Positions 26,337 to 37,045 of a stretch of 64,000 nucleotides of DNA are shown here, piece by piece (the first letter of the stretch is position 1; each line of letters begins with the position of its first letter). Source of the DNA: Sneathiella sp. HT1-7 (GTDB lineage: Bacteria > Pseudomonadota > Alphaproteobacteria > Sneathiellales > Sneathiellaceae); assembly GCF_020731145.1 (NCBI RefSeq), contig NZ_JAJFZN010000001.1:806001-870000 (forward strand), given 5' to 3'. Made by a program: the position numbers and the translations under genes. Under the pieces are notes generated by a model. It did no database searches. It had not been told where the DNA came from and was given only the letters and a program-made list of their open reading frames with translations.

Positions 26337-26786
26337 TTGGACGACATTCTGGCTGATATTTACCCGTGGGTGAAATCCCTGCATATCATCTCGGTCATTG
26401 CCTGGATGGCGGGGATGTTTTATCTGCCGCGCCTTTTTGTCTATCATGCGGATGCGGCGCCGGGATCTGAGATGTCGGAAACTTTCAAGATCATGGAACG
26501 GCGGCTTTTGCGCGGGATTATCAATCCGGCGATGATATTTACGTTCATTTTTGGCAGTTTACTGTTGTTCACGCCCGGCATTGTTGACTGGAGTGAGCCC
26601 TGGATATGGCTCAAGCTAACCCTTGTCTTTCTGATGGCCGGTTTTCACGGAAATTTGTCAAAATGGCGAAAAGAGTTTGAGAGGGATGAGAATACTCGCC
26701 CCGCGAAATTCTACCGTCTCGTCAATGAGATACCGACCGTTCTGGTAATCGGGATTGTGATTTTGGTGGTTGTTAAACCTTTCTGA
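26337..26786 (+). CDS. hemJ: Protoporphyrinogen oxidase HemJ
   Basis: A 149-residue protein with four membrane helices (TIGR00701 type) that oxidises protoporphyrinogen IX. Key residues include the His in VKSLHIISVIAWMAGMFYLPRLFVYH and the late RLVNEIPT. The chosen start is TTG at 26337 because GAGGGG lies 8 bases upstream; another TTG at 26310 would add nine residues. hemE-hemH-hemJ thus supply three of the last four haem steps beside the origin. Confidence 0.88.
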   Translation: MDDILADIYPWVKSLHIISVIAWMAGMFYLPRLFVYHADAAPGSEMSETFKIMERRLLRGIINPAMIFTFIFGSLLLFTPGIVDWSEPWIWLKLTLVFLMAGFHGNLSKWRKEFERDENTRPAKFYRLVNEIPTVLVIGIVILVVVKPF

Positions 26787-26998
26787 CGACCGCCGAATTT
26801 CGCATATTTCATTTGACTAATTCCGATAAAACTGGCAATAGAGGCTTAACTTCACTGGACAATCTCTGTTCCACGGTCTCATTGCATTACGAATACATAA
26901 GCAATTTTCATAAGACCCAACCTCATCGGTTTCCGACATTCTCGTCATATTCTGATCCTTTAATCCCTTTATCTTCCATATACAGCGTAGTAAAATAG

Positions 26999-28258
26999 AT
27001 GAATCTTCAAGAGCTTAAGAAAAAATCCCCAGCAGAAATCCTTGAACTGGCGGAAACGCGTGAAATTGAAAACGCCTCCACCCTGCGTAAGCAGGAACAG
27101 CTTTTCGCCATTCTTAAATATGAGGCCGAAAATGGCGCCGAAATTACCGGCGGCGGGGTGCTTGAAATTTTGCAGGATGGATTCGGTTTCTTGCGCTCAC
27201 CCGATGCGAACTATCTCGCCGGACCGGATGATATCTATGTCAGCCCAAGCCAGATACGACGTTTTTCACTTCGAACAGGCGATACGGTGGAAGGGCAGAT
27301 TAGAAGCCCGAAAGATGGCGAACGTTATTTCGCCCTCCTCAAAGTGCAGAAGATTAATTTCGAAGATCCCGAAAAAGCCCGTCACAAGATCAATTTCGAT
27401 AACCTGACCCCGCTTTATCCAGATGAGCGCATCAAGCTGGAAACCCCTGATCCCACTGATAACAATATCAATTCCGCCCGCGTGATCGACCTCGTCTCAC
27501 CGCAGGGCAAGGGCCAGCGCGCCTTGATCGTGGCGCCGCCGCGGACTGGTAAAACTGTTCTGTTGCAGAATATTGCCAATTCCATCACCACCAATAACCC
27601 GGAAGTTTATCTCATCGTTCTTCTCATCGACGAACGGCCCGAGGAAGTGACGGATATGAAGCGCTCCGTAAACGGCGAAGTGGTGAGTTCCACCTTTGAT
27701 GAGCCAGCCTCGCGCCACGTACAGGTTGCCGAAATGGTGATTGAAAAGGCGAAGCGCCTGGTTGAGCATAAACGCGATGTCGTGATCCTGCTCGATAGTA
27801 TCACGCGTCTCGCACGCGCCTATAACACGGTTGTGCCATCAAGTGGTAAAGTCTTGACTGGTGGTGTAGATGCCAATGCCCTGCAGCGCCCAAAACGTTT
27901 CTTCGGTGCCGCCCGTAATATCGAGGAGGGGGGATCGCTGACTATCGTCGCCACCGCCCTGATCGAGACAGGTTCGCGCATGGACGAAGTTATTTTCGAG
28001 GAATTCAAGGGCACGGGTAACTCTGAAATTATCCTTGATCGGAAACTTTCCGACAAGCGCGTCTTCCCGGCCATCGATATCACCAAATCCGGTACGCGTA
28101 AGGAAGAGCTGCTGGTTGATAAGGCCACCTTGCAAAAAATGTGGGTTCTCCGACGTATCCTCAACCCGATGGGCACGACCGACGCCATGGAATTCCTGCT
28201 CGATAAACTTAAATCCAGCAAGACCAATGACGACTTCTTCGATTCCATGAATACGTAA
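26999..28258 (+). CDS. rho: Transcription termination factor Rho
   Basis: A 419-residue RNA-dependent ATPase that ends transcription. The N-terminal helix bundle and cold-shock-like RNA-binding domain (DGFGFLRSP) are followed by the RecA-like motor with Walker A APPRTGKT near residue 180, Walker [11 protein letters not shown] and the Q/R loops. A 212-bp leader separates it from hemJ and may hold its autoregulatory region. A hairpin terminator follows. Confidence 0.97.
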   Translation: MNLQELKKKSPAEILELAETREIENASTLRKQEQLFAILKYEAENGAEITGGGVLEILQDGFGFLRSPDANYLAGPDDIYVSPSQIRRFSLRTGDTVEGQIRSPKDGERYFALLKVQKINFEDPEKARHKINFDNLTPLYPDERIKLETPDPTDNNINSARVIDLVSPQGKGQRALIVAPPRTGKTVLLQNIANSITTNNPEVYLIVLLIDERPEEVTDMKRSVNGEVVSSTFDEPASRHVQVAEMVIEKAKRLVEHKRDVVILLDSITRLARAYNTVVPSSGKVLTGGVDANALQRPKRFFGAARNIEEGGSLTIVATALIETGSRMDEVIFEEFKGTGNSEIILDRKLSDKRVFPAIDITKSGTRKEELLVDKATLQKMWVLRRILNPMGTTDAMEFLLDKLKSSKTNDDFFDSMNT

Positions 28259-28278
28259 TAAAATCATACTGTTACATT

Positions 28279-28310
28279 AAAAAAGGCGCCCGATTGAGGC
28301 GCCTTTTTTG
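28279..28310 (+). terminator. Rho-independent terminator after rho
   Basis: AAAAAAGGCGCC, a 7-base loop, then GGCGCCTTTTTT. The stem is perfect and the A/T flanks make it usable from both strands, so it may also end transcription of whatever reads leftward through here; the oppositely oriented quinone oxidoreductase gene ends nearby. Confidence 0.9.
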
Positions 28311-28327
28311 TCGGGAAGTAAAATGGA

Positions 28328-29302
28328 TCAGACGGTGAAGACGGTTGATCCTGTTGTTCTGCGTCCTTCAAGGTCTTCATGGGCCTTGCGGGCCTCGCTC
28401 AAGGGATAGGTCTGGCCGATATTGACCTTGATTGCGCCGCTGCCGACCAGTTTCATCATGTCGCCTGCAGATTTTTCAAGTTCCGGGCGGGTCGCGTTAT
28501 AGGTCATCAGCGAGGGGCGCGTGACATAGAGGGAGCCTTTTGCGCCTAAAATACCCAGATCAACACCAGTAACCGGCCCCGACGAATTCCCGAAGGAGAC
28601 CATCAGGCCGCGCGGGGACAGACAATCGAGGGATTTTTCGAAGGTATCCTTGCCTATGGAATCGTAAACCACGGGAACGCCTTTGCCGTCGGTGATTTCC
28701 ATGACTTTTTCATGAAAATCTTCTTCCCGGTACAAAATTGTATGGGTGCAGCCATGGGCCTTGGCCAGTTCCGCTTTTTCTTCCGATCCGACTGTGCCGA
28801 TGATGGTCGCGCCGATATGCTTCGCCCATTGACAGGCAAAGAGACCAACACCGCCCGCCGCCGCGTGAAACAGGATCGTATCGCCTTGTTTCACGTGAAA
28901 CGTTCGCTGCAGTAGATATTCCGTTGTCATCCCCTGGAGCATCATCGCCGCGGCCGTCTGATCATCAATGCTATCGGGCAGGACAATCAGGTTATCAACG
29001 GGCATAATCCGTTCTTCTGAATAGGCCCCGATCGGCCGACCCGCATAGGCCACACGATCCCCAACCTTGAAATTTGTAACTCCGTCGCCCAGCTCCTCAA
29101 TCACGCCGGCAGCTTCCATTCCTGTCGTAATGGGGAGAGGGGCGGGATAAAGACCCGTGCGGAAATATACATCTATGAAATTAAGGCCAACAGCTGTATG
29201 ACGGACGCGTGCCTCTCCAGGACCTGGACTACCAACGGTCACATCCTCCCATTTCATGGTTTCCGGACCGCCATGTTCATGCTGTACGATTGCTTTTGTC
29301 AT
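28328..29302 (-). CDS. NAD(P)H:quinone oxidoreductase (zinc-less MDR family)
   Basis: A 324-residue quinone oxidoreductase of the QOR type: N-terminal GroES-like domain (PGPGEARVRHTAVGLNFIDVY, GMEAAGVIEELG) and a Rossmann NADPH domain (AAAGGVGLFACQWAK). Zinc-binding cysteines of alcohol dehydrogenases are absent, as usual for QOR. A parS-like site is embedded in the coding sequence at 28887-28902, where it encodes part of RTFHVKQG. Confidence 0.9.
   Translation of the reverse strand: MTKAIVQHEHGGPETMKWEDVTVGSPGPGEARVRHTAVGLNFIDVYFRTGLYPAPLPITTGMEAAGVIEELGDGVTNFKVGDRVAYAGRPIGAYSEERIMPVDNLIVLPDSIDDQTAAAMMLQGMTTEYLLQRTFHVKQGDTILFHAAAGGVGLFACQWAKHIGATIIGTVGSEEKAELAKAHGCTHTILYREEDFHEKVMEITDGKGVPVVYDSIGKDTFEKSLDCLSPRGLMVSFGNSSGPVTGVDLGILGAKGSLYVTRPSLMTYNATRPELEKSAGDMMKLVGSGAIKVNIGQTYPLSEARKAHEDLEGRRTTGSTVFTV
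28887..28902. other. parS-like centromere site (15/16), inside the quinone oxidoreductase gene
   Basis: TGTTTCACGTGAAACG differs from the parS consensus TGTTTCACGTGAAACA only in the last base. It is about 4.7 kb right of the origin gap, so it is the parS-like site nearest to it. Confidence 0.75.
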
Positions 29303-29339
29303 TTTCTTGTCCTTTATCTATCGCGCCCGCGAATTTCTA

Positions 29340-29819
29340 TTATATATCAAGCGATTGTTGCTCAGTTGGCAAGGCTTTTTCGAGCCGAAGCAACGCTTCC
29401 TTCGTGTCCAGACCTCCATCACCGGAATATCCGCCCATCTTGCCACCCGCTGCCAATATCCGGTGGCAGGGAATGATAATAGGGATGGGGTTCGCGCCAC
29501 AGGCAGTCCCCACCGGCTGCGCCGCGGATTTCAGGATTTTGGCGATGTCCCCATAGCTTTTGGTTTCCCCCGCCGGGATTTTCAGCATCTCTGCCCAGAC
29601 TTTTTTCTGGAATTCTGTACCCGGTGGATCAAGCGGGAGATCGAAATCGCCAATTTCCCCATCAAAATAGAGATTTAGCTGCGCCACAGCCTTTTCAAGT
29701 AGCGGTGTTGTGCGTTGCCATTCTGTTGGCACCCATCCCCAATCGAGTGAGATGATCTTCCCGTCTTCCTCGGTCACGGTGAGATCTCCAATAGGGCTAT
29801 GCAAACTAAGTTGCGCCAT
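29340..29819 (-). CDS. ogt: Methylated-DNA-protein cysteine methyltransferase
   Basis: Repairs O6-alkylguanine by transferring the alkyl group to its own cysteine. The 159-residue protein has IPCHR (active Cys118) and the preceding [19 protein letters not shown] helix-turn-helix. It has no AdaA/AraC domain, so it is the constitutive Ogt type. It overlaps the end of the upstream thioredoxin-domain gene by 14 bp. Confidence 0.92.
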   Translation of the reverse strand: MAQLSLHSPIGDLTVTEEDGKIISLDWGWVPTEWQRTTPLLEKAVAQLNLYFDGEIGDFDLPLDPPGTEFQKKVWAEMLKIPAGETKSYGDIAKILKSAAQPVGTACGANPIPIIIPCHRILAAGGKMGGYSGDGGLDTKEALLRLEKALPTEQQSLDI

Positions 29820-31848
29820 GCGCGGTGGTCTCCTTCAAAAGGGCGGCAAAGGCAGCAACATTATTTGCTGGTGGAGAGCAAGTTGGCCCGGTGCAGAGAT
29901 AAACAGTTGGCTTCCCGTCGAGTTTCCCTTTTCCCTTTGCCGGGTGGTCGAAGGGTAGGTTTTCCGTATCTTCCAGTATATTCACAACTTTGGAGGGGAG
30001 GCTAATATCCTTTAAAACATTAATTATATCAATAACTTCCGCATCACTCCGACGGCCAACAATAACCACTTGTCGAGCGTTGACCAGCGTCTCAAAATTA
30101 TTGAGAAGGGTCGCGAGCGGGAAGAAATTGCGGGCGAGCTCGACCGAGAAACAGCGCAAGAGATTGGTCGCCTTCTCGAATGGCTCCCGCGCACCGGAGA
30201 GTAAATGCAGCTTCGCCAGAACTTCCAGCATCGTGCCATTGCCGGAGGGCACTGCATTATCCTGCGCATTCTTGCTCCGGACGATTAATGCCTCTGCGTC
30301 ATCCGCCGTATAGAAATATCCGCCACCTTTCTCGTCCCAGAAATGCTCATTCAGGATTTCTGTCCATTGTTCGGCGCGCTCCAGATAGAAGGCTTTGCCA
30401 GTGATCTCACGGAGGGTGAGCGCCGCGCGCGCCATATTGGCATAATCATCCAGCAGGCCCGTATGCATCGCCCGTCCAAGTCGGTAACTATGGTAAAGCC
30501 GACCATTTGGTTCCATGGAATGAGTTGTGAGGGCGACGAAGGCGCGCTCCGCCGCATCAATCCAGTGCACCTCCTCAAAATATTGTCCCGCGCGGGCGAG
30601 GGCGGCAATCATCAGGCCGTTCCAGTCGGTCAGGACTTTATCATCCAGCCCCGGACGGATGCGGTTTTCACGATGGTCGAATAACGCCTGGCGCCATGGC
30701 GCCATTGTCGCTTCGGTTTCCTCATCCAGCCGTTCCGGATATTTTAACCGATTGATAATATTAGTATTTTCCCAATTCCCTTCAGGAAGAATGCCATAAA
30801 CTTCATTGAAATGCGGCGCATGTTCCCCGAGAATCTCATCAATTTCCGTCTTTGACCAGGTATAGAATTTTCCCTCAACGCCTTCTGAATCGGCATCGAT
30901 TGTCGCCGCAAAGCCGCCTTCCTCCGTCACCATCTCACGGAGCAACCATCCTACGGTCTCGCGGATACGCTCCTCAAACAGCTCTGATTTTGTTTCATGG
31001 TGAACGGTCAGGAGTAGATCAAGAATTTGCGCATTATCATAGAGCATCTTCTCGAAATGCGGTGCGAGCCACTCTGCATCAGTGGAATAGCGCGCGAAAC
31101 CTCCGCCCAGATGATCATATATCCCGCCTTGCGACATGCCGGTGAGCGCCTTTATCACGGCTTCGGAGAGTGCCGCATTGCCTGTGCGGAGATAGCTCCG
31201 CCAGATATTTTCCAATACATAGGTTTGGGGGAATTTGGGCGCCGATCCGATTCCGCCATGAACCGGGTCCGCTTCGTCAGCATATCGGGCGGCAATCCGC
31301 TCCAGCACCTCTAATGTGAGCTTAGGCCGCTCTCCCTCTTGCGTGTCATTGAGGCTCTTAAGCGCCGTTTTTAGCGCATCGCGGTTCTTGGTGACTTTCT
31401 CCGGCTCATTCTTGAAGATGTCCGAAACTGTCTGTAGAACATTGCGAAAGCCGGGCCGGCCATATGAGTTCTCAGGTGGAAAATATGTCCCGCCCCAGAA
31501 AGGCTCTCCATTGGAATTGAGGAACATGGTGAGAGGCCAGCCGCCTTGTTCACCCAAAAGAGCGAGGGCACTTTGGTAGATTTGGTCGATATCCGGCCGT
31601 TCTTCGCGATCCACCTTGATATTGATAAACAAATCATTCATCAGCGCGGCGGTTTCCTCATTCTCGAAACTCTCATGGGCCATTACATGGCACCAATGAC
31701 AGGCCGCGTAACCAACACTGAGCAGGATTGGTTTCCCCTCTTTTTTGGCGAGCGCGAGCGTTTCCGCGCTCCAGGGCTGCCAATGCACGGGATTGTCTTT
31801 ATGCTGAAGCAGATAGGGACTGGTCTCAAACTTCAGTAAATTTTTCAT
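29806..31848 (-). CDS. Thioredoxin-domain protein, YyaL/DUF255 type
   Basis: A 680-residue protein with an N-terminal thioredoxin-like domain carrying ACHWCHVM (Cys50, Cys53), followed by an (alpha/alpha)6-barrel related to N-acylglucosamine epimerases and glycoside hydrolases (about 180-560). Bacterial YyaL and mammalian SPATA20 share this layout; the function is unknown. It is divergent from the DUF6489 gene and overlaps ogt by 14 bp. Confidence 0.9.
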   Translation of the reverse strand: MKNLLKFETSPYLLQHKDNPVHWQPWSAETLALAKKEGKPILLSVGYAACHWCHVMAHESFENEETAALMNDLFINIKVDREERPDIDQIYQSALALLGEQGGWPLTMFLNSNGEPFWGGTYFPPENSYGRPGFRNVLQTVSDIFKNEPEKVTKNRDALKTALKSLNDTQEGERPKLTLEVLERIAARYADEADPVHGGIGSAPKFPQTYVLENIWRSYLRTGNAALSEAVIKALTGMSQGGIYDHLGGGFARYSTDAEWLAPHFEKMLYDNAQILDLLLTVHHETKSELFEERIRETVGWLLREMVTEEGGFAATIDADSEGVEGKFYTWSKTEIDEILGEHAPHFNEVYGILPEGNWENTNIINRLKYPERLDEETEATMAPWRQALFDHRENRIRPGLDDKVLTDWNGLMIAALARAGQYFEEVHWIDAAERAFVALTTHSMEPNGRLYHSYRLGRAMHTGLLDDYANMARAALTLREITGKAFYLERAEQWTEILNEHFWDEKGGGYFYTADDAEALIVRSKNAQDNAVPSGNGTMLEVLAKLHLLSGAREPFEKATNLLRCFSVELARNFFPLATLLNNFETLVNARQVVIVGRRSDAEVIDIINVLKDISLPSKVVNILEDTENLPFDHPAKGKGKLDGKPTVYLCTGPTCSPPANNVAAFAALLKETTAHGAT

Positions 31849-31949
31849 CTATAATCCTGTTCTTGGCCCCCAATTCCGGTATATAGGAGGCTATTGTCGT
31901 TTGTTGTAGCAGAGCAACCACCGCCGGATCAATGAGGAGTAAGCCGCTC

Positions 31950-32195
31950 ATGAAGATAACTGTTGATATTGACTGTACGCCGCAGGAAGCAAGATCTTTT
32001 CTCGGGCTTCCCGAAGTTGAGAAAATGCAGGAGGCGGTGATGAAAGAGCTTCAGGCGAAGATGCTCGAAAATATCGCCAATCTCGATCCGGAAAATATGA
32101 TGAAAACCTGGTTACCCGCGGGTGTACAAGGGTTGGAGCAGATGCAAAAGATGTTCTGGTCTCAATTTAACAACGGTGATAATGGCAGTAAATAG
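31950..32195 (+). CDS. DUF6489-type small protein
   Basis: An 81-residue, mostly helical protein starting MKITVDIDCTPQEAR, with a phasin-like amphipathic stretch (EAVMKELQAKMLENIA) and a C-terminal MQKMFWSQF. It matches a small alphaproteobacterial family of unknown function usually found just before mnmE. The ATG at 31950 fits the family start; an ATG six codons earlier is possible. Confidence 0.75.
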   Translation: MKITVDIDCTPQEARSFLGLPEVEKMQEAVMKELQAKMLENIANLDPENMMKTWLPAGVQGLEQMQKMFWSQFNNGDNGSK

Positions 32196-32222
32196 CCGCG
32201 CCATTCTGGATTGGTTACTTCG

Positions 32223-33554
32223 ATGAGTTTTTCCGAAACGATCTTCGCGCTCGCCAGCGGGAGAGGGCGTGCCGGTGTGGCGGTGGTGCGGATCTCCGGT
32301 CCCGGCTCTGTTGACGCGCTGGAGACGTTGAGCGGGAAATCTCGGCCAGAACCACGCCGCGCTGTCCTTTGTCCTCTCTTCAGGATGATTGATAAATCTC
32401 TTATAGATCAGTCACTTGCTATATTATTTCCGGGCCCAAACAGTTTCACTGGTGAGGATGTTGTGGAACTGCATTTACATGGGGGCCCGGCTATCCTGAC
32501 CGCGCTGTTTGAGGAACTATCAGGATTTCCAAATTTCCGCCCCGCGGAGCCTGGTGAGTTTACTCGTCGCGCATTCGAGCATGGAAAGATGGACTTGACT
32601 GAGGCAGAGGGGCTCGGCGATCTTGTGAATGCCGAGACGGACGCGCAGGCCCGACAAGCCCTTCGTCAGATGCAGGGGGAACTCGGGCGGCTCTATGATG
32701 GCTGGCGGGAGCAATTGATTGGGGCGCTTGCGCATCTGGAGGCTGACATTGATTTCCCGGATGAAGATTTGCCTGACGGGGTTGCGACAGCAATAGCGCC
32801 GAAAATAGTGGCTTTGCGAGGGGAAATTGAAACGCATCTTGCCGATGGGCATCGGGGAGAAAAAATTCGGGAGGGACTGGATGTTGTCATTCTCGGTGAA
32901 CCGAATGTCGGAAAATCCAGTCTTCTTAACTTACTCGCCCGCCGGGACGCGGCGATTGTTTCTGATGAAGCGGGAACGACCCGTGATATTATTGAAGTAC
33001 CTATGGATCTTGCGGGTTTTCCTGTAACCATCGCGGATACAGCGGGATTGCGGGAATCCGATAGTATGATTGAGCGAGAGGGTGTTAGACGGGCAAGAGA
33101 ACGGGCAAAAGCAGCAGATATACGCCTTTTCATGACAACGGCTGATGCGCCTGAAATTCCTGCGGAGTTTGCAGATCTGTTTCAGAAGACTGATTATCGT
33201 TTGATAAATAAGACGGACCTCGCGGAGAATAGGGCTATATCAGACTCGGCCTGCCATGTTTTCTCCCTCTCCGTGAAAATGGGGCAGGGAATCGATGATT
33301 TAATCTCCGCATTGGAGGCGGATATAATAAACCGCCTCGATCTCTCTGGCGCGCCCGCACTCACACGGCTCCGTCATCGTCAATCATTGGAAGAATGTGT
33401 CTCTGCTCTTAACCGATTTGAATCGGCGCGGGAGCCTGAGCTAGCGGCCGAAGATGCACGGCTTGCCGTCCGGGCCTTGGGTCGGATTACCGGCCGGGTA
33501 GATGTCGAAGACATCCTCGATGTTATCTTCGGTGATTTTTGCATCGGAAAATAG
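32223..33554 (+). CDS. mnmE: tRNA modification GTPase MnmE
   Basis: With MnmG it makes the (carboxymethyl)aminomethyl modification of uridine 34 in tRNAs. About 443 residues: N-terminal folate-binding domain (ETIFALASGRGRAGVAVVRISG), helical domain, inserted G domain with GEPNVGKSS, DTAG and NKTD, and the C-terminal FCIGK that carries the catalytic Cys. The ATG at 32223 is preferred over an upstream TTG. First gene of mnmE-mnmG-rsmG-parA-parB. Confidence 0.96.
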   Translation: MSFSETIFALASGRGRAGVAVVRISGPGSVDALETLSGKSRPEPRRAVLCPLFRMIDKSLIDQSLAILFPGPNSFTGEDVVELHLHGGPAILTALFEELSGFPNFRPAEPGEFTRRAFEHGKMDLTEAEGLGDLVNAETDAQARQALRQMQGELGRLYDGWREQLIGALAHLEADIDFPDEDLPDGVATAIAPKIVALRGEIETHLADGHRGEKIREGLDVVILGEPNVGKSSLLNLLARRDAAIVSDEAGTTRDIIEVPMDLAGFPVTIADTAGLRESDSMIEREGVRRARERAKAADIRLFMTTADAPEIPAEFADLFQKTDYRLINKTDLAENRAISDSACHVFSLSVKMGQGIDDLISALEADIINRLDLSGAPALTRLRHRQSLEECVSALNRFESAREPELAAEDARLAVRALGRITGRVDVEDILDVIFGDFCIGK

Positions 33555-33567
33555 GGAACTGAAGAGA

Positions 33568-33583
33568 TGTTTCACGTGAAACA
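33568..33583. other. parS site, exact consensus
   Basis: TGTTTCACGTGAAACA, the perfect 16-bp ParB-binding palindrome, in the gap between mnmE and mnmG, 13 bp after the mnmE stop. Confidence 0.93.
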
Positions 33584-33605
33584 TTGACCAAAATGCCATT
33601 TACGA

Positions 33606-33621
33606 TGTTTCACGTGAAAAA
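33606..33621. other. parS-like site (15/16)
   Basis: TGTTTCACGTGAAAAA differs at one position from the parS consensus and lies 22 bp after the exact site in the mnmE-mnmG gap, making a close pair. Confidence 0.75.
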
Positions 33622-33703
33622 TTTCGAAATCGCGATACTTTCCCTGCTTGTCTTAAACCAGGCAACTCTATATGTAGGGTGACTTATTCATTAGGGTCTG
33701 ACT

Positions 33704-35566
33704 ATGAGCAAATATGATGTGATTGTCATTGGCGGGGGGCATGCGGGCTGCGAGGCGGCGGCGGCTTCCGCGCGTCTTGGGGCGGCCACTCTCCTGATCA
33801 CGCACAAACTCGAGACCATTGGCGAAATGTCCTGTAATCCTGCCATCGGCGGGTTGGGCAAGGGCCATCTGGTGCGAGAGATTGACGCGTTGGATGGGGT
33901 GATGGGTCGGGTTGCCGATGCGGCCGGTATTCAATTCCGTCTTCTTAATCGCCGGAAAGGTCCCGCAGTAAGAGGCCCGCGCGCGCAATCCGATCGGAAA
34001 CTCTATCGCGAGACTATGCAGGCGGCCCTTCATAACCAGCAGAACCTGACTATCCATGCGGCTGCGGTCGAGGATTTGATTGTTAATAATGGATCCGTTT
34101 CCGGGGTAATCACAGCAGACGGAGAGGAAATTCAAGCCGGTAAAGTGATTCTGACCACCGGGACGTTTCTCCGTGGCCTGATCCATATGGGAGAAACAAA
34201 AATTCCAGCGGGCCGAATTGGTGATGCACCGTCGAACGGCTTATCTATCACGCTTGAGCGCGCTGGCTTTGAACTCGGGCGTCTTAAAACCGGCACACCC
34301 GCCCGGTTGGACGGGAAAACAATTAATTGGTCCGTGTTGGAGGAACAAGCCGGGGATGATGTGCCTGTGCCTTTTTCCTTTCTTACCAAAGAAATTTCAA
34401 CACCGCAGGTCAATTGTCATATTACGGGCACCAGCGAGGAAACCCACCGGATTATCCGTGACAACCTGCATCGCGCCCCGATGTATTCGGGCCAGATAGA
34501 AGGGACGGGGCCGCGTTACTGTCCCTCCATTGAGGATAAAGTCGTCCGTTTTGCCGATAAATCAAGCCATCAGATTTTTCTGGAGCCCGAAGGGCTTGAT
34601 GATGATACGATTTATCCGAACGGTATTTCGACGTCATTGCCTGAGGATGTTCAAATGGCGTTTCTCCGCTCCATTCCGGGGTTGGAAAAAGTCGAATGGT
34701 ATCGTCCAGGCTACGCCATTGAATATGATTTCGTTGATCCGCGCGAATTAAAGCCAACATTGGAGACGCGCCGCCTGAAGAACCTTTTTCTTGCCGGACA
34801 GATAAACGGCACAACGGGATATGAAGAGGCAGCAGCCCAAGGCCTGATGGCAGGCCTCAATGCTGCGCGGCAGGCCGGCGGCGGTGAGGATATTATTCTC
34901 GATCGCGCCGATGCCTATATTGGTGTGATGATCGATGACCTGGTCACGCGCGGGACGAAAGAACCGTATCGCATGTTTACATCTCGTGCGGAATACCGGT
35001 TGATTTTGCGCGCGGATAATGCGGATCAACGCTTGACCGGCCTTGGGATGGAGGTTGGATGTGTCGGATCCGAGCGAGCCAGTCAATTTACAGAAAAACG
35101 AGAGGATCTCGCGACAGCGCGGGCCCTATTTGATGATCTTAACCTCACACCCAACGAAGCGCGTAAATACGGGCTCAATGTGAATCAGGATGGGGTGCGC
35201 CGTTCCGCGCGTGATTTGTTGGCCTATCCGGACATTGGGGTTGAGGATATTTCCCGCATTTGGCCAGAAGTTTCGGAGATCAAGGCGGATATTTTGGAAC
35301 AACTTGCCATTGACGCTCAGTATAGCGGCTATTTGGAACGACAAAAATCTGATATTCAGGATTTTCGCAAAGATGAATCTCTTCAGTTTCCTGACTCGCT
35401 GCGCTTTGAACAGGTGGCGGGTCTCTCGAATGAAGTTCGGCAGAAACTTTCTGATGTCAGGCCAACAACCCTCGGGCAGGCGGCGCGTATTTCAGGGGTA
35501 ACTCCGGCGGCTCTTACGGCACTTTTGTCTCATGTTAAGCGCGGTGCGCATCGCCATCATGGCTGA
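33704..35566 (+). CDS. mnmG: tRNA uridine-5-carboxymethylaminomethyl modification enzyme MnmG (GidA)
   Basis: A 620-residue FAD protein, partner of MnmE. The N-terminal dinucleotide fold is [17 protein letters not shown], followed by [24 protein letters not shown], which is diagnostic. The helical C-terminal domain for MnmE and tRNA contact ends RGAHRHHG. The end overlaps the rsmG start by 8 bp. Confidence 0.97.
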   Translation: MSKYDVIVIGGGHAGCEAAAASARLGAATLLITHKLETIGEMSCNPAIGGLGKGHLVREIDALDGVMGRVADAAGIQFRLLNRRKGPAVRGPRAQSDRKLYRETMQAALHNQQNLTIHAAAVEDLIVNNGSVSGVITADGEEIQAGKVILTTGTFLRGLIHMGETKIPAGRIGDAPSNGLSITLERAGFELGRLKTGTPARLDGKTINWSVLEEQAGDDVPVPFSFLTKEISTPQVNCHITGTSEETHRIIRDNLHRAPMYSGQIEGTGPRYCPSIEDKVVRFADKSSHQIFLEPEGLDDDTIYPNGISTSLPEDVQMAFLRSIPGLEKVEWYRPGYAIEYDFVDPRELKPTLETRRLKNLFLAGQINGTTGYEEAAAQGLMAGLNAARQAGGGEDIILDRADAYIGVMIDDLVTRGTKEPYRMFTSRAEYRLILRADNADQRLTGLGMEVGCVGSERASQFTEKREDLATARALFDDLNLTPNEARKYGLNVNQDGVRRSARDLLAYPDIGVEDISRIWPEVSEIKADILEQLAIDAQYSGYLERQKSDIQDFRKDESLQFPDSLRFEQVAGLSNEVRQKLSDVRPTTLGQAARISGVTPAALTALLSHVKRGAHRHHG

Positions 35567-36215
35567 TCAAACAAAGGCTCTTGGATCAGGCGGATTTCAG
35601 AATGTCAGCAATGTTTCACGTGAAACATTGGACAAGTTGATTATTTATGGCGGCTTGCTTGAAAAATGGCAAAAGGCGATCAATCTCGTTGGAAAATCCA
35701 CTCTCAAGGATCTTTGGCGGCGGCATATGCTGGATAGTTATCAACTTCTCGATCTGGCGTCGAAAAAAAGTGGAAGCTGGATTGATCTAGGGAGCGGGGC
35801 AGGCTTTCCGGCCTTGGTAGTGGCAATCTGTAGTGAGTTCGATGTGCACGCCATTGAAAGCGATCAACGCAAATGCCTGTTCATGAGCAATGTTTCACGT
35901 GAAACATCGGCCAATCTTACTCTCCATCGCGGCCGGATTGAAGAGATTTCGCCCTTTTCGGCCGATGTAATTTCGGCCCGCGCGTTGGCGCCCCTCGATA
36001 AACTGCTCGATCTTGCGGCACCCTTTGCTCATAAGGAAACAGAATTTCTCTTTTTAAAGGGACAAGATGTAGATGAGGAATTGACCAAAGCCTCTAAATG
36101 TTGGATTATGGACGTCGAAAAACGTTGTAGTTTAACAAGTGAAGACGGTCACATCCTGAAAATTACGGGATTACGCCGCCGATCATCGTCAAGAGAGGCA
36201 GAAAATCATGAGTAA
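35559..36215 (+). CDS. rsmG: 16S rRNA m7G527 methyltransferase RsmG (GidB)
   Basis: Methylates G527 of 16S rRNA. About 218 residues with the SAM-binding [17 protein letters not shown]. The ATG at 35559 overlaps mnmG by 8 bp; an ATG at 35532 would add nine residues. Two exact parS sites lie within the gene, both read in the frame that encodes NVSRET, so the protein has this peptide twice ([11 protein letters not shown] near the N-terminus, [11 protein letters not shown] near residue 115). The end overlaps parA by 8 bp. Confidence 0.95.
   Translation: MADQTKALGSGGFQNVSNVSRETLDKLIIYGGLLEKWQKAINLVGKSTLKDLWRRHMLDSYQLLDLASKKSGSWIDLGSGAGFPALVVAICSEFDVHAIESDQRKCLFMSNVSRETSANLTLHRGRIEEISPFSADVISARALAPLDKLLDLAAPFAHKETEFLFLKGQDVDEELTKASKCWIMDVEKRCSLTSEDGHILKITGLRRRSSSREAENHE
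35612..35627. other. parS site, exact, inside rsmG
   Basis: TGTTTCACGTGAAACA within the 5' part of rsmG, read in frame as part of NVSRET. Confidence 0.92.
35891..35906. other. parS site, exact, inside rsmG
   Basis: Second exact TGTTTCACGTGAAACA in rsmG, 279 bp from the first, in the same frame and again encoding NVSRET. Confidence 0.92.
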
Positions 36216-37023
36216 GGATGTTGCAGGTCTTCGAAATTCGGCAACGGCGCGTATTCTGGCCATTGCAAACCAAAAAGGCGGTGTCGGCAAAACCACCACA
36301 ACTATCAATCTGGCAACGGCCCTTGCCGCAATTGGGCAACGCGTCCTGATTATTGATATCGATCCGCAGGGAAATGCCAGCACGGGATTCGGAATCGGCC
36401 GGGAAGACCGGGAACACAATGTTTACGGCGTTCTGATGGGAACAACGCTGATCCAGACGGCTATCCATAAGACAAATATCCCCCAGCTTGACCTGGTACC
36501 CTCCACCGCCGATCTTTCCGGCGCGGAATTGGAGCTGATTGAGCTTCCGCGTCGAAGCCATCGCCTTTATGACGCGGTGTCTGAAGTCCGCGGCGACTAT
36601 GATTATATCCTGATTGACTGTCCGCCATCGCTAAACCTGTTGACACTCAACGCCATGGTGGCCGTCCATGCGGTGGTCGTGCCGCTGCAGTGCGAGTTTT
36701 TCGCTCTTGAAGGACTCAGCATGCTGATAAAAACGATTGAGCGGGTGCGTCTGACTCTCAATCCGGCGCTGGAGATCCAGGGTGTTGTTTTGACCATGTT
36801 CGATAAGCGGAATAATCTTTCCCTGCAGGTCGCACAGGATGTCCGGGATTTCCTCGGCGAAAAGGTTTACCGGACTGTAATCCCTCGCAACGTACGGATT
36901 TCGGAAGCGCCCAGCCATGGCAAGCCCGTGCTGATCTATGATCATCGCTGTGCCGGAAGTCAGGCCTATATCCGCCTTGCCAGTGAAGTGATCCGGCGGG
37001 AACGCCATCTGAACGCAGCCTGA
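36208..37023 (+). CDS. parA: Chromosome partitioning ATPase ParA
   Basis: A 271-residue ParA/Soj ATPase that moves ParB-parS complexes along the nucleoid. The deviant Walker A NQKGGVGKTTTTINLA is at 21-36, with IDIDPQGNAS and DYILIDCPPSLNLLT following. No N-terminal helix-turn-helix extension, as expected for a chromosomal ParA. It overlaps rsmG by 8 bp; parB starts 19-22 bp later. Confidence 0.96.
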   Translation: MSKDVAGLRNSATARILAIANQKGGVGKTTTTINLATALAAIGQRVLIIDIDPQGNASTGFGIGREDREHNVYGVLMGTTLIQTAIHKTNIPQLDLVPSTADLSGAELELIELPRRSHRLYDAVSEVRGDYDYILIDCPPSLNLLTLNAMVAVHAVVVPLQCEFFALEGLSMLIKTIERVRLTLNPALEIQGVVLTMFDKRNNLSLQVAQDVRDFLGEKVYRTVIPRNVRISEAPSHGKPVLIYDHRCAGSQAYIRLASEVIRRERHLNAA

Positions 37024-37045
37024 CGGGCTGGAATGTGAATAAGTG

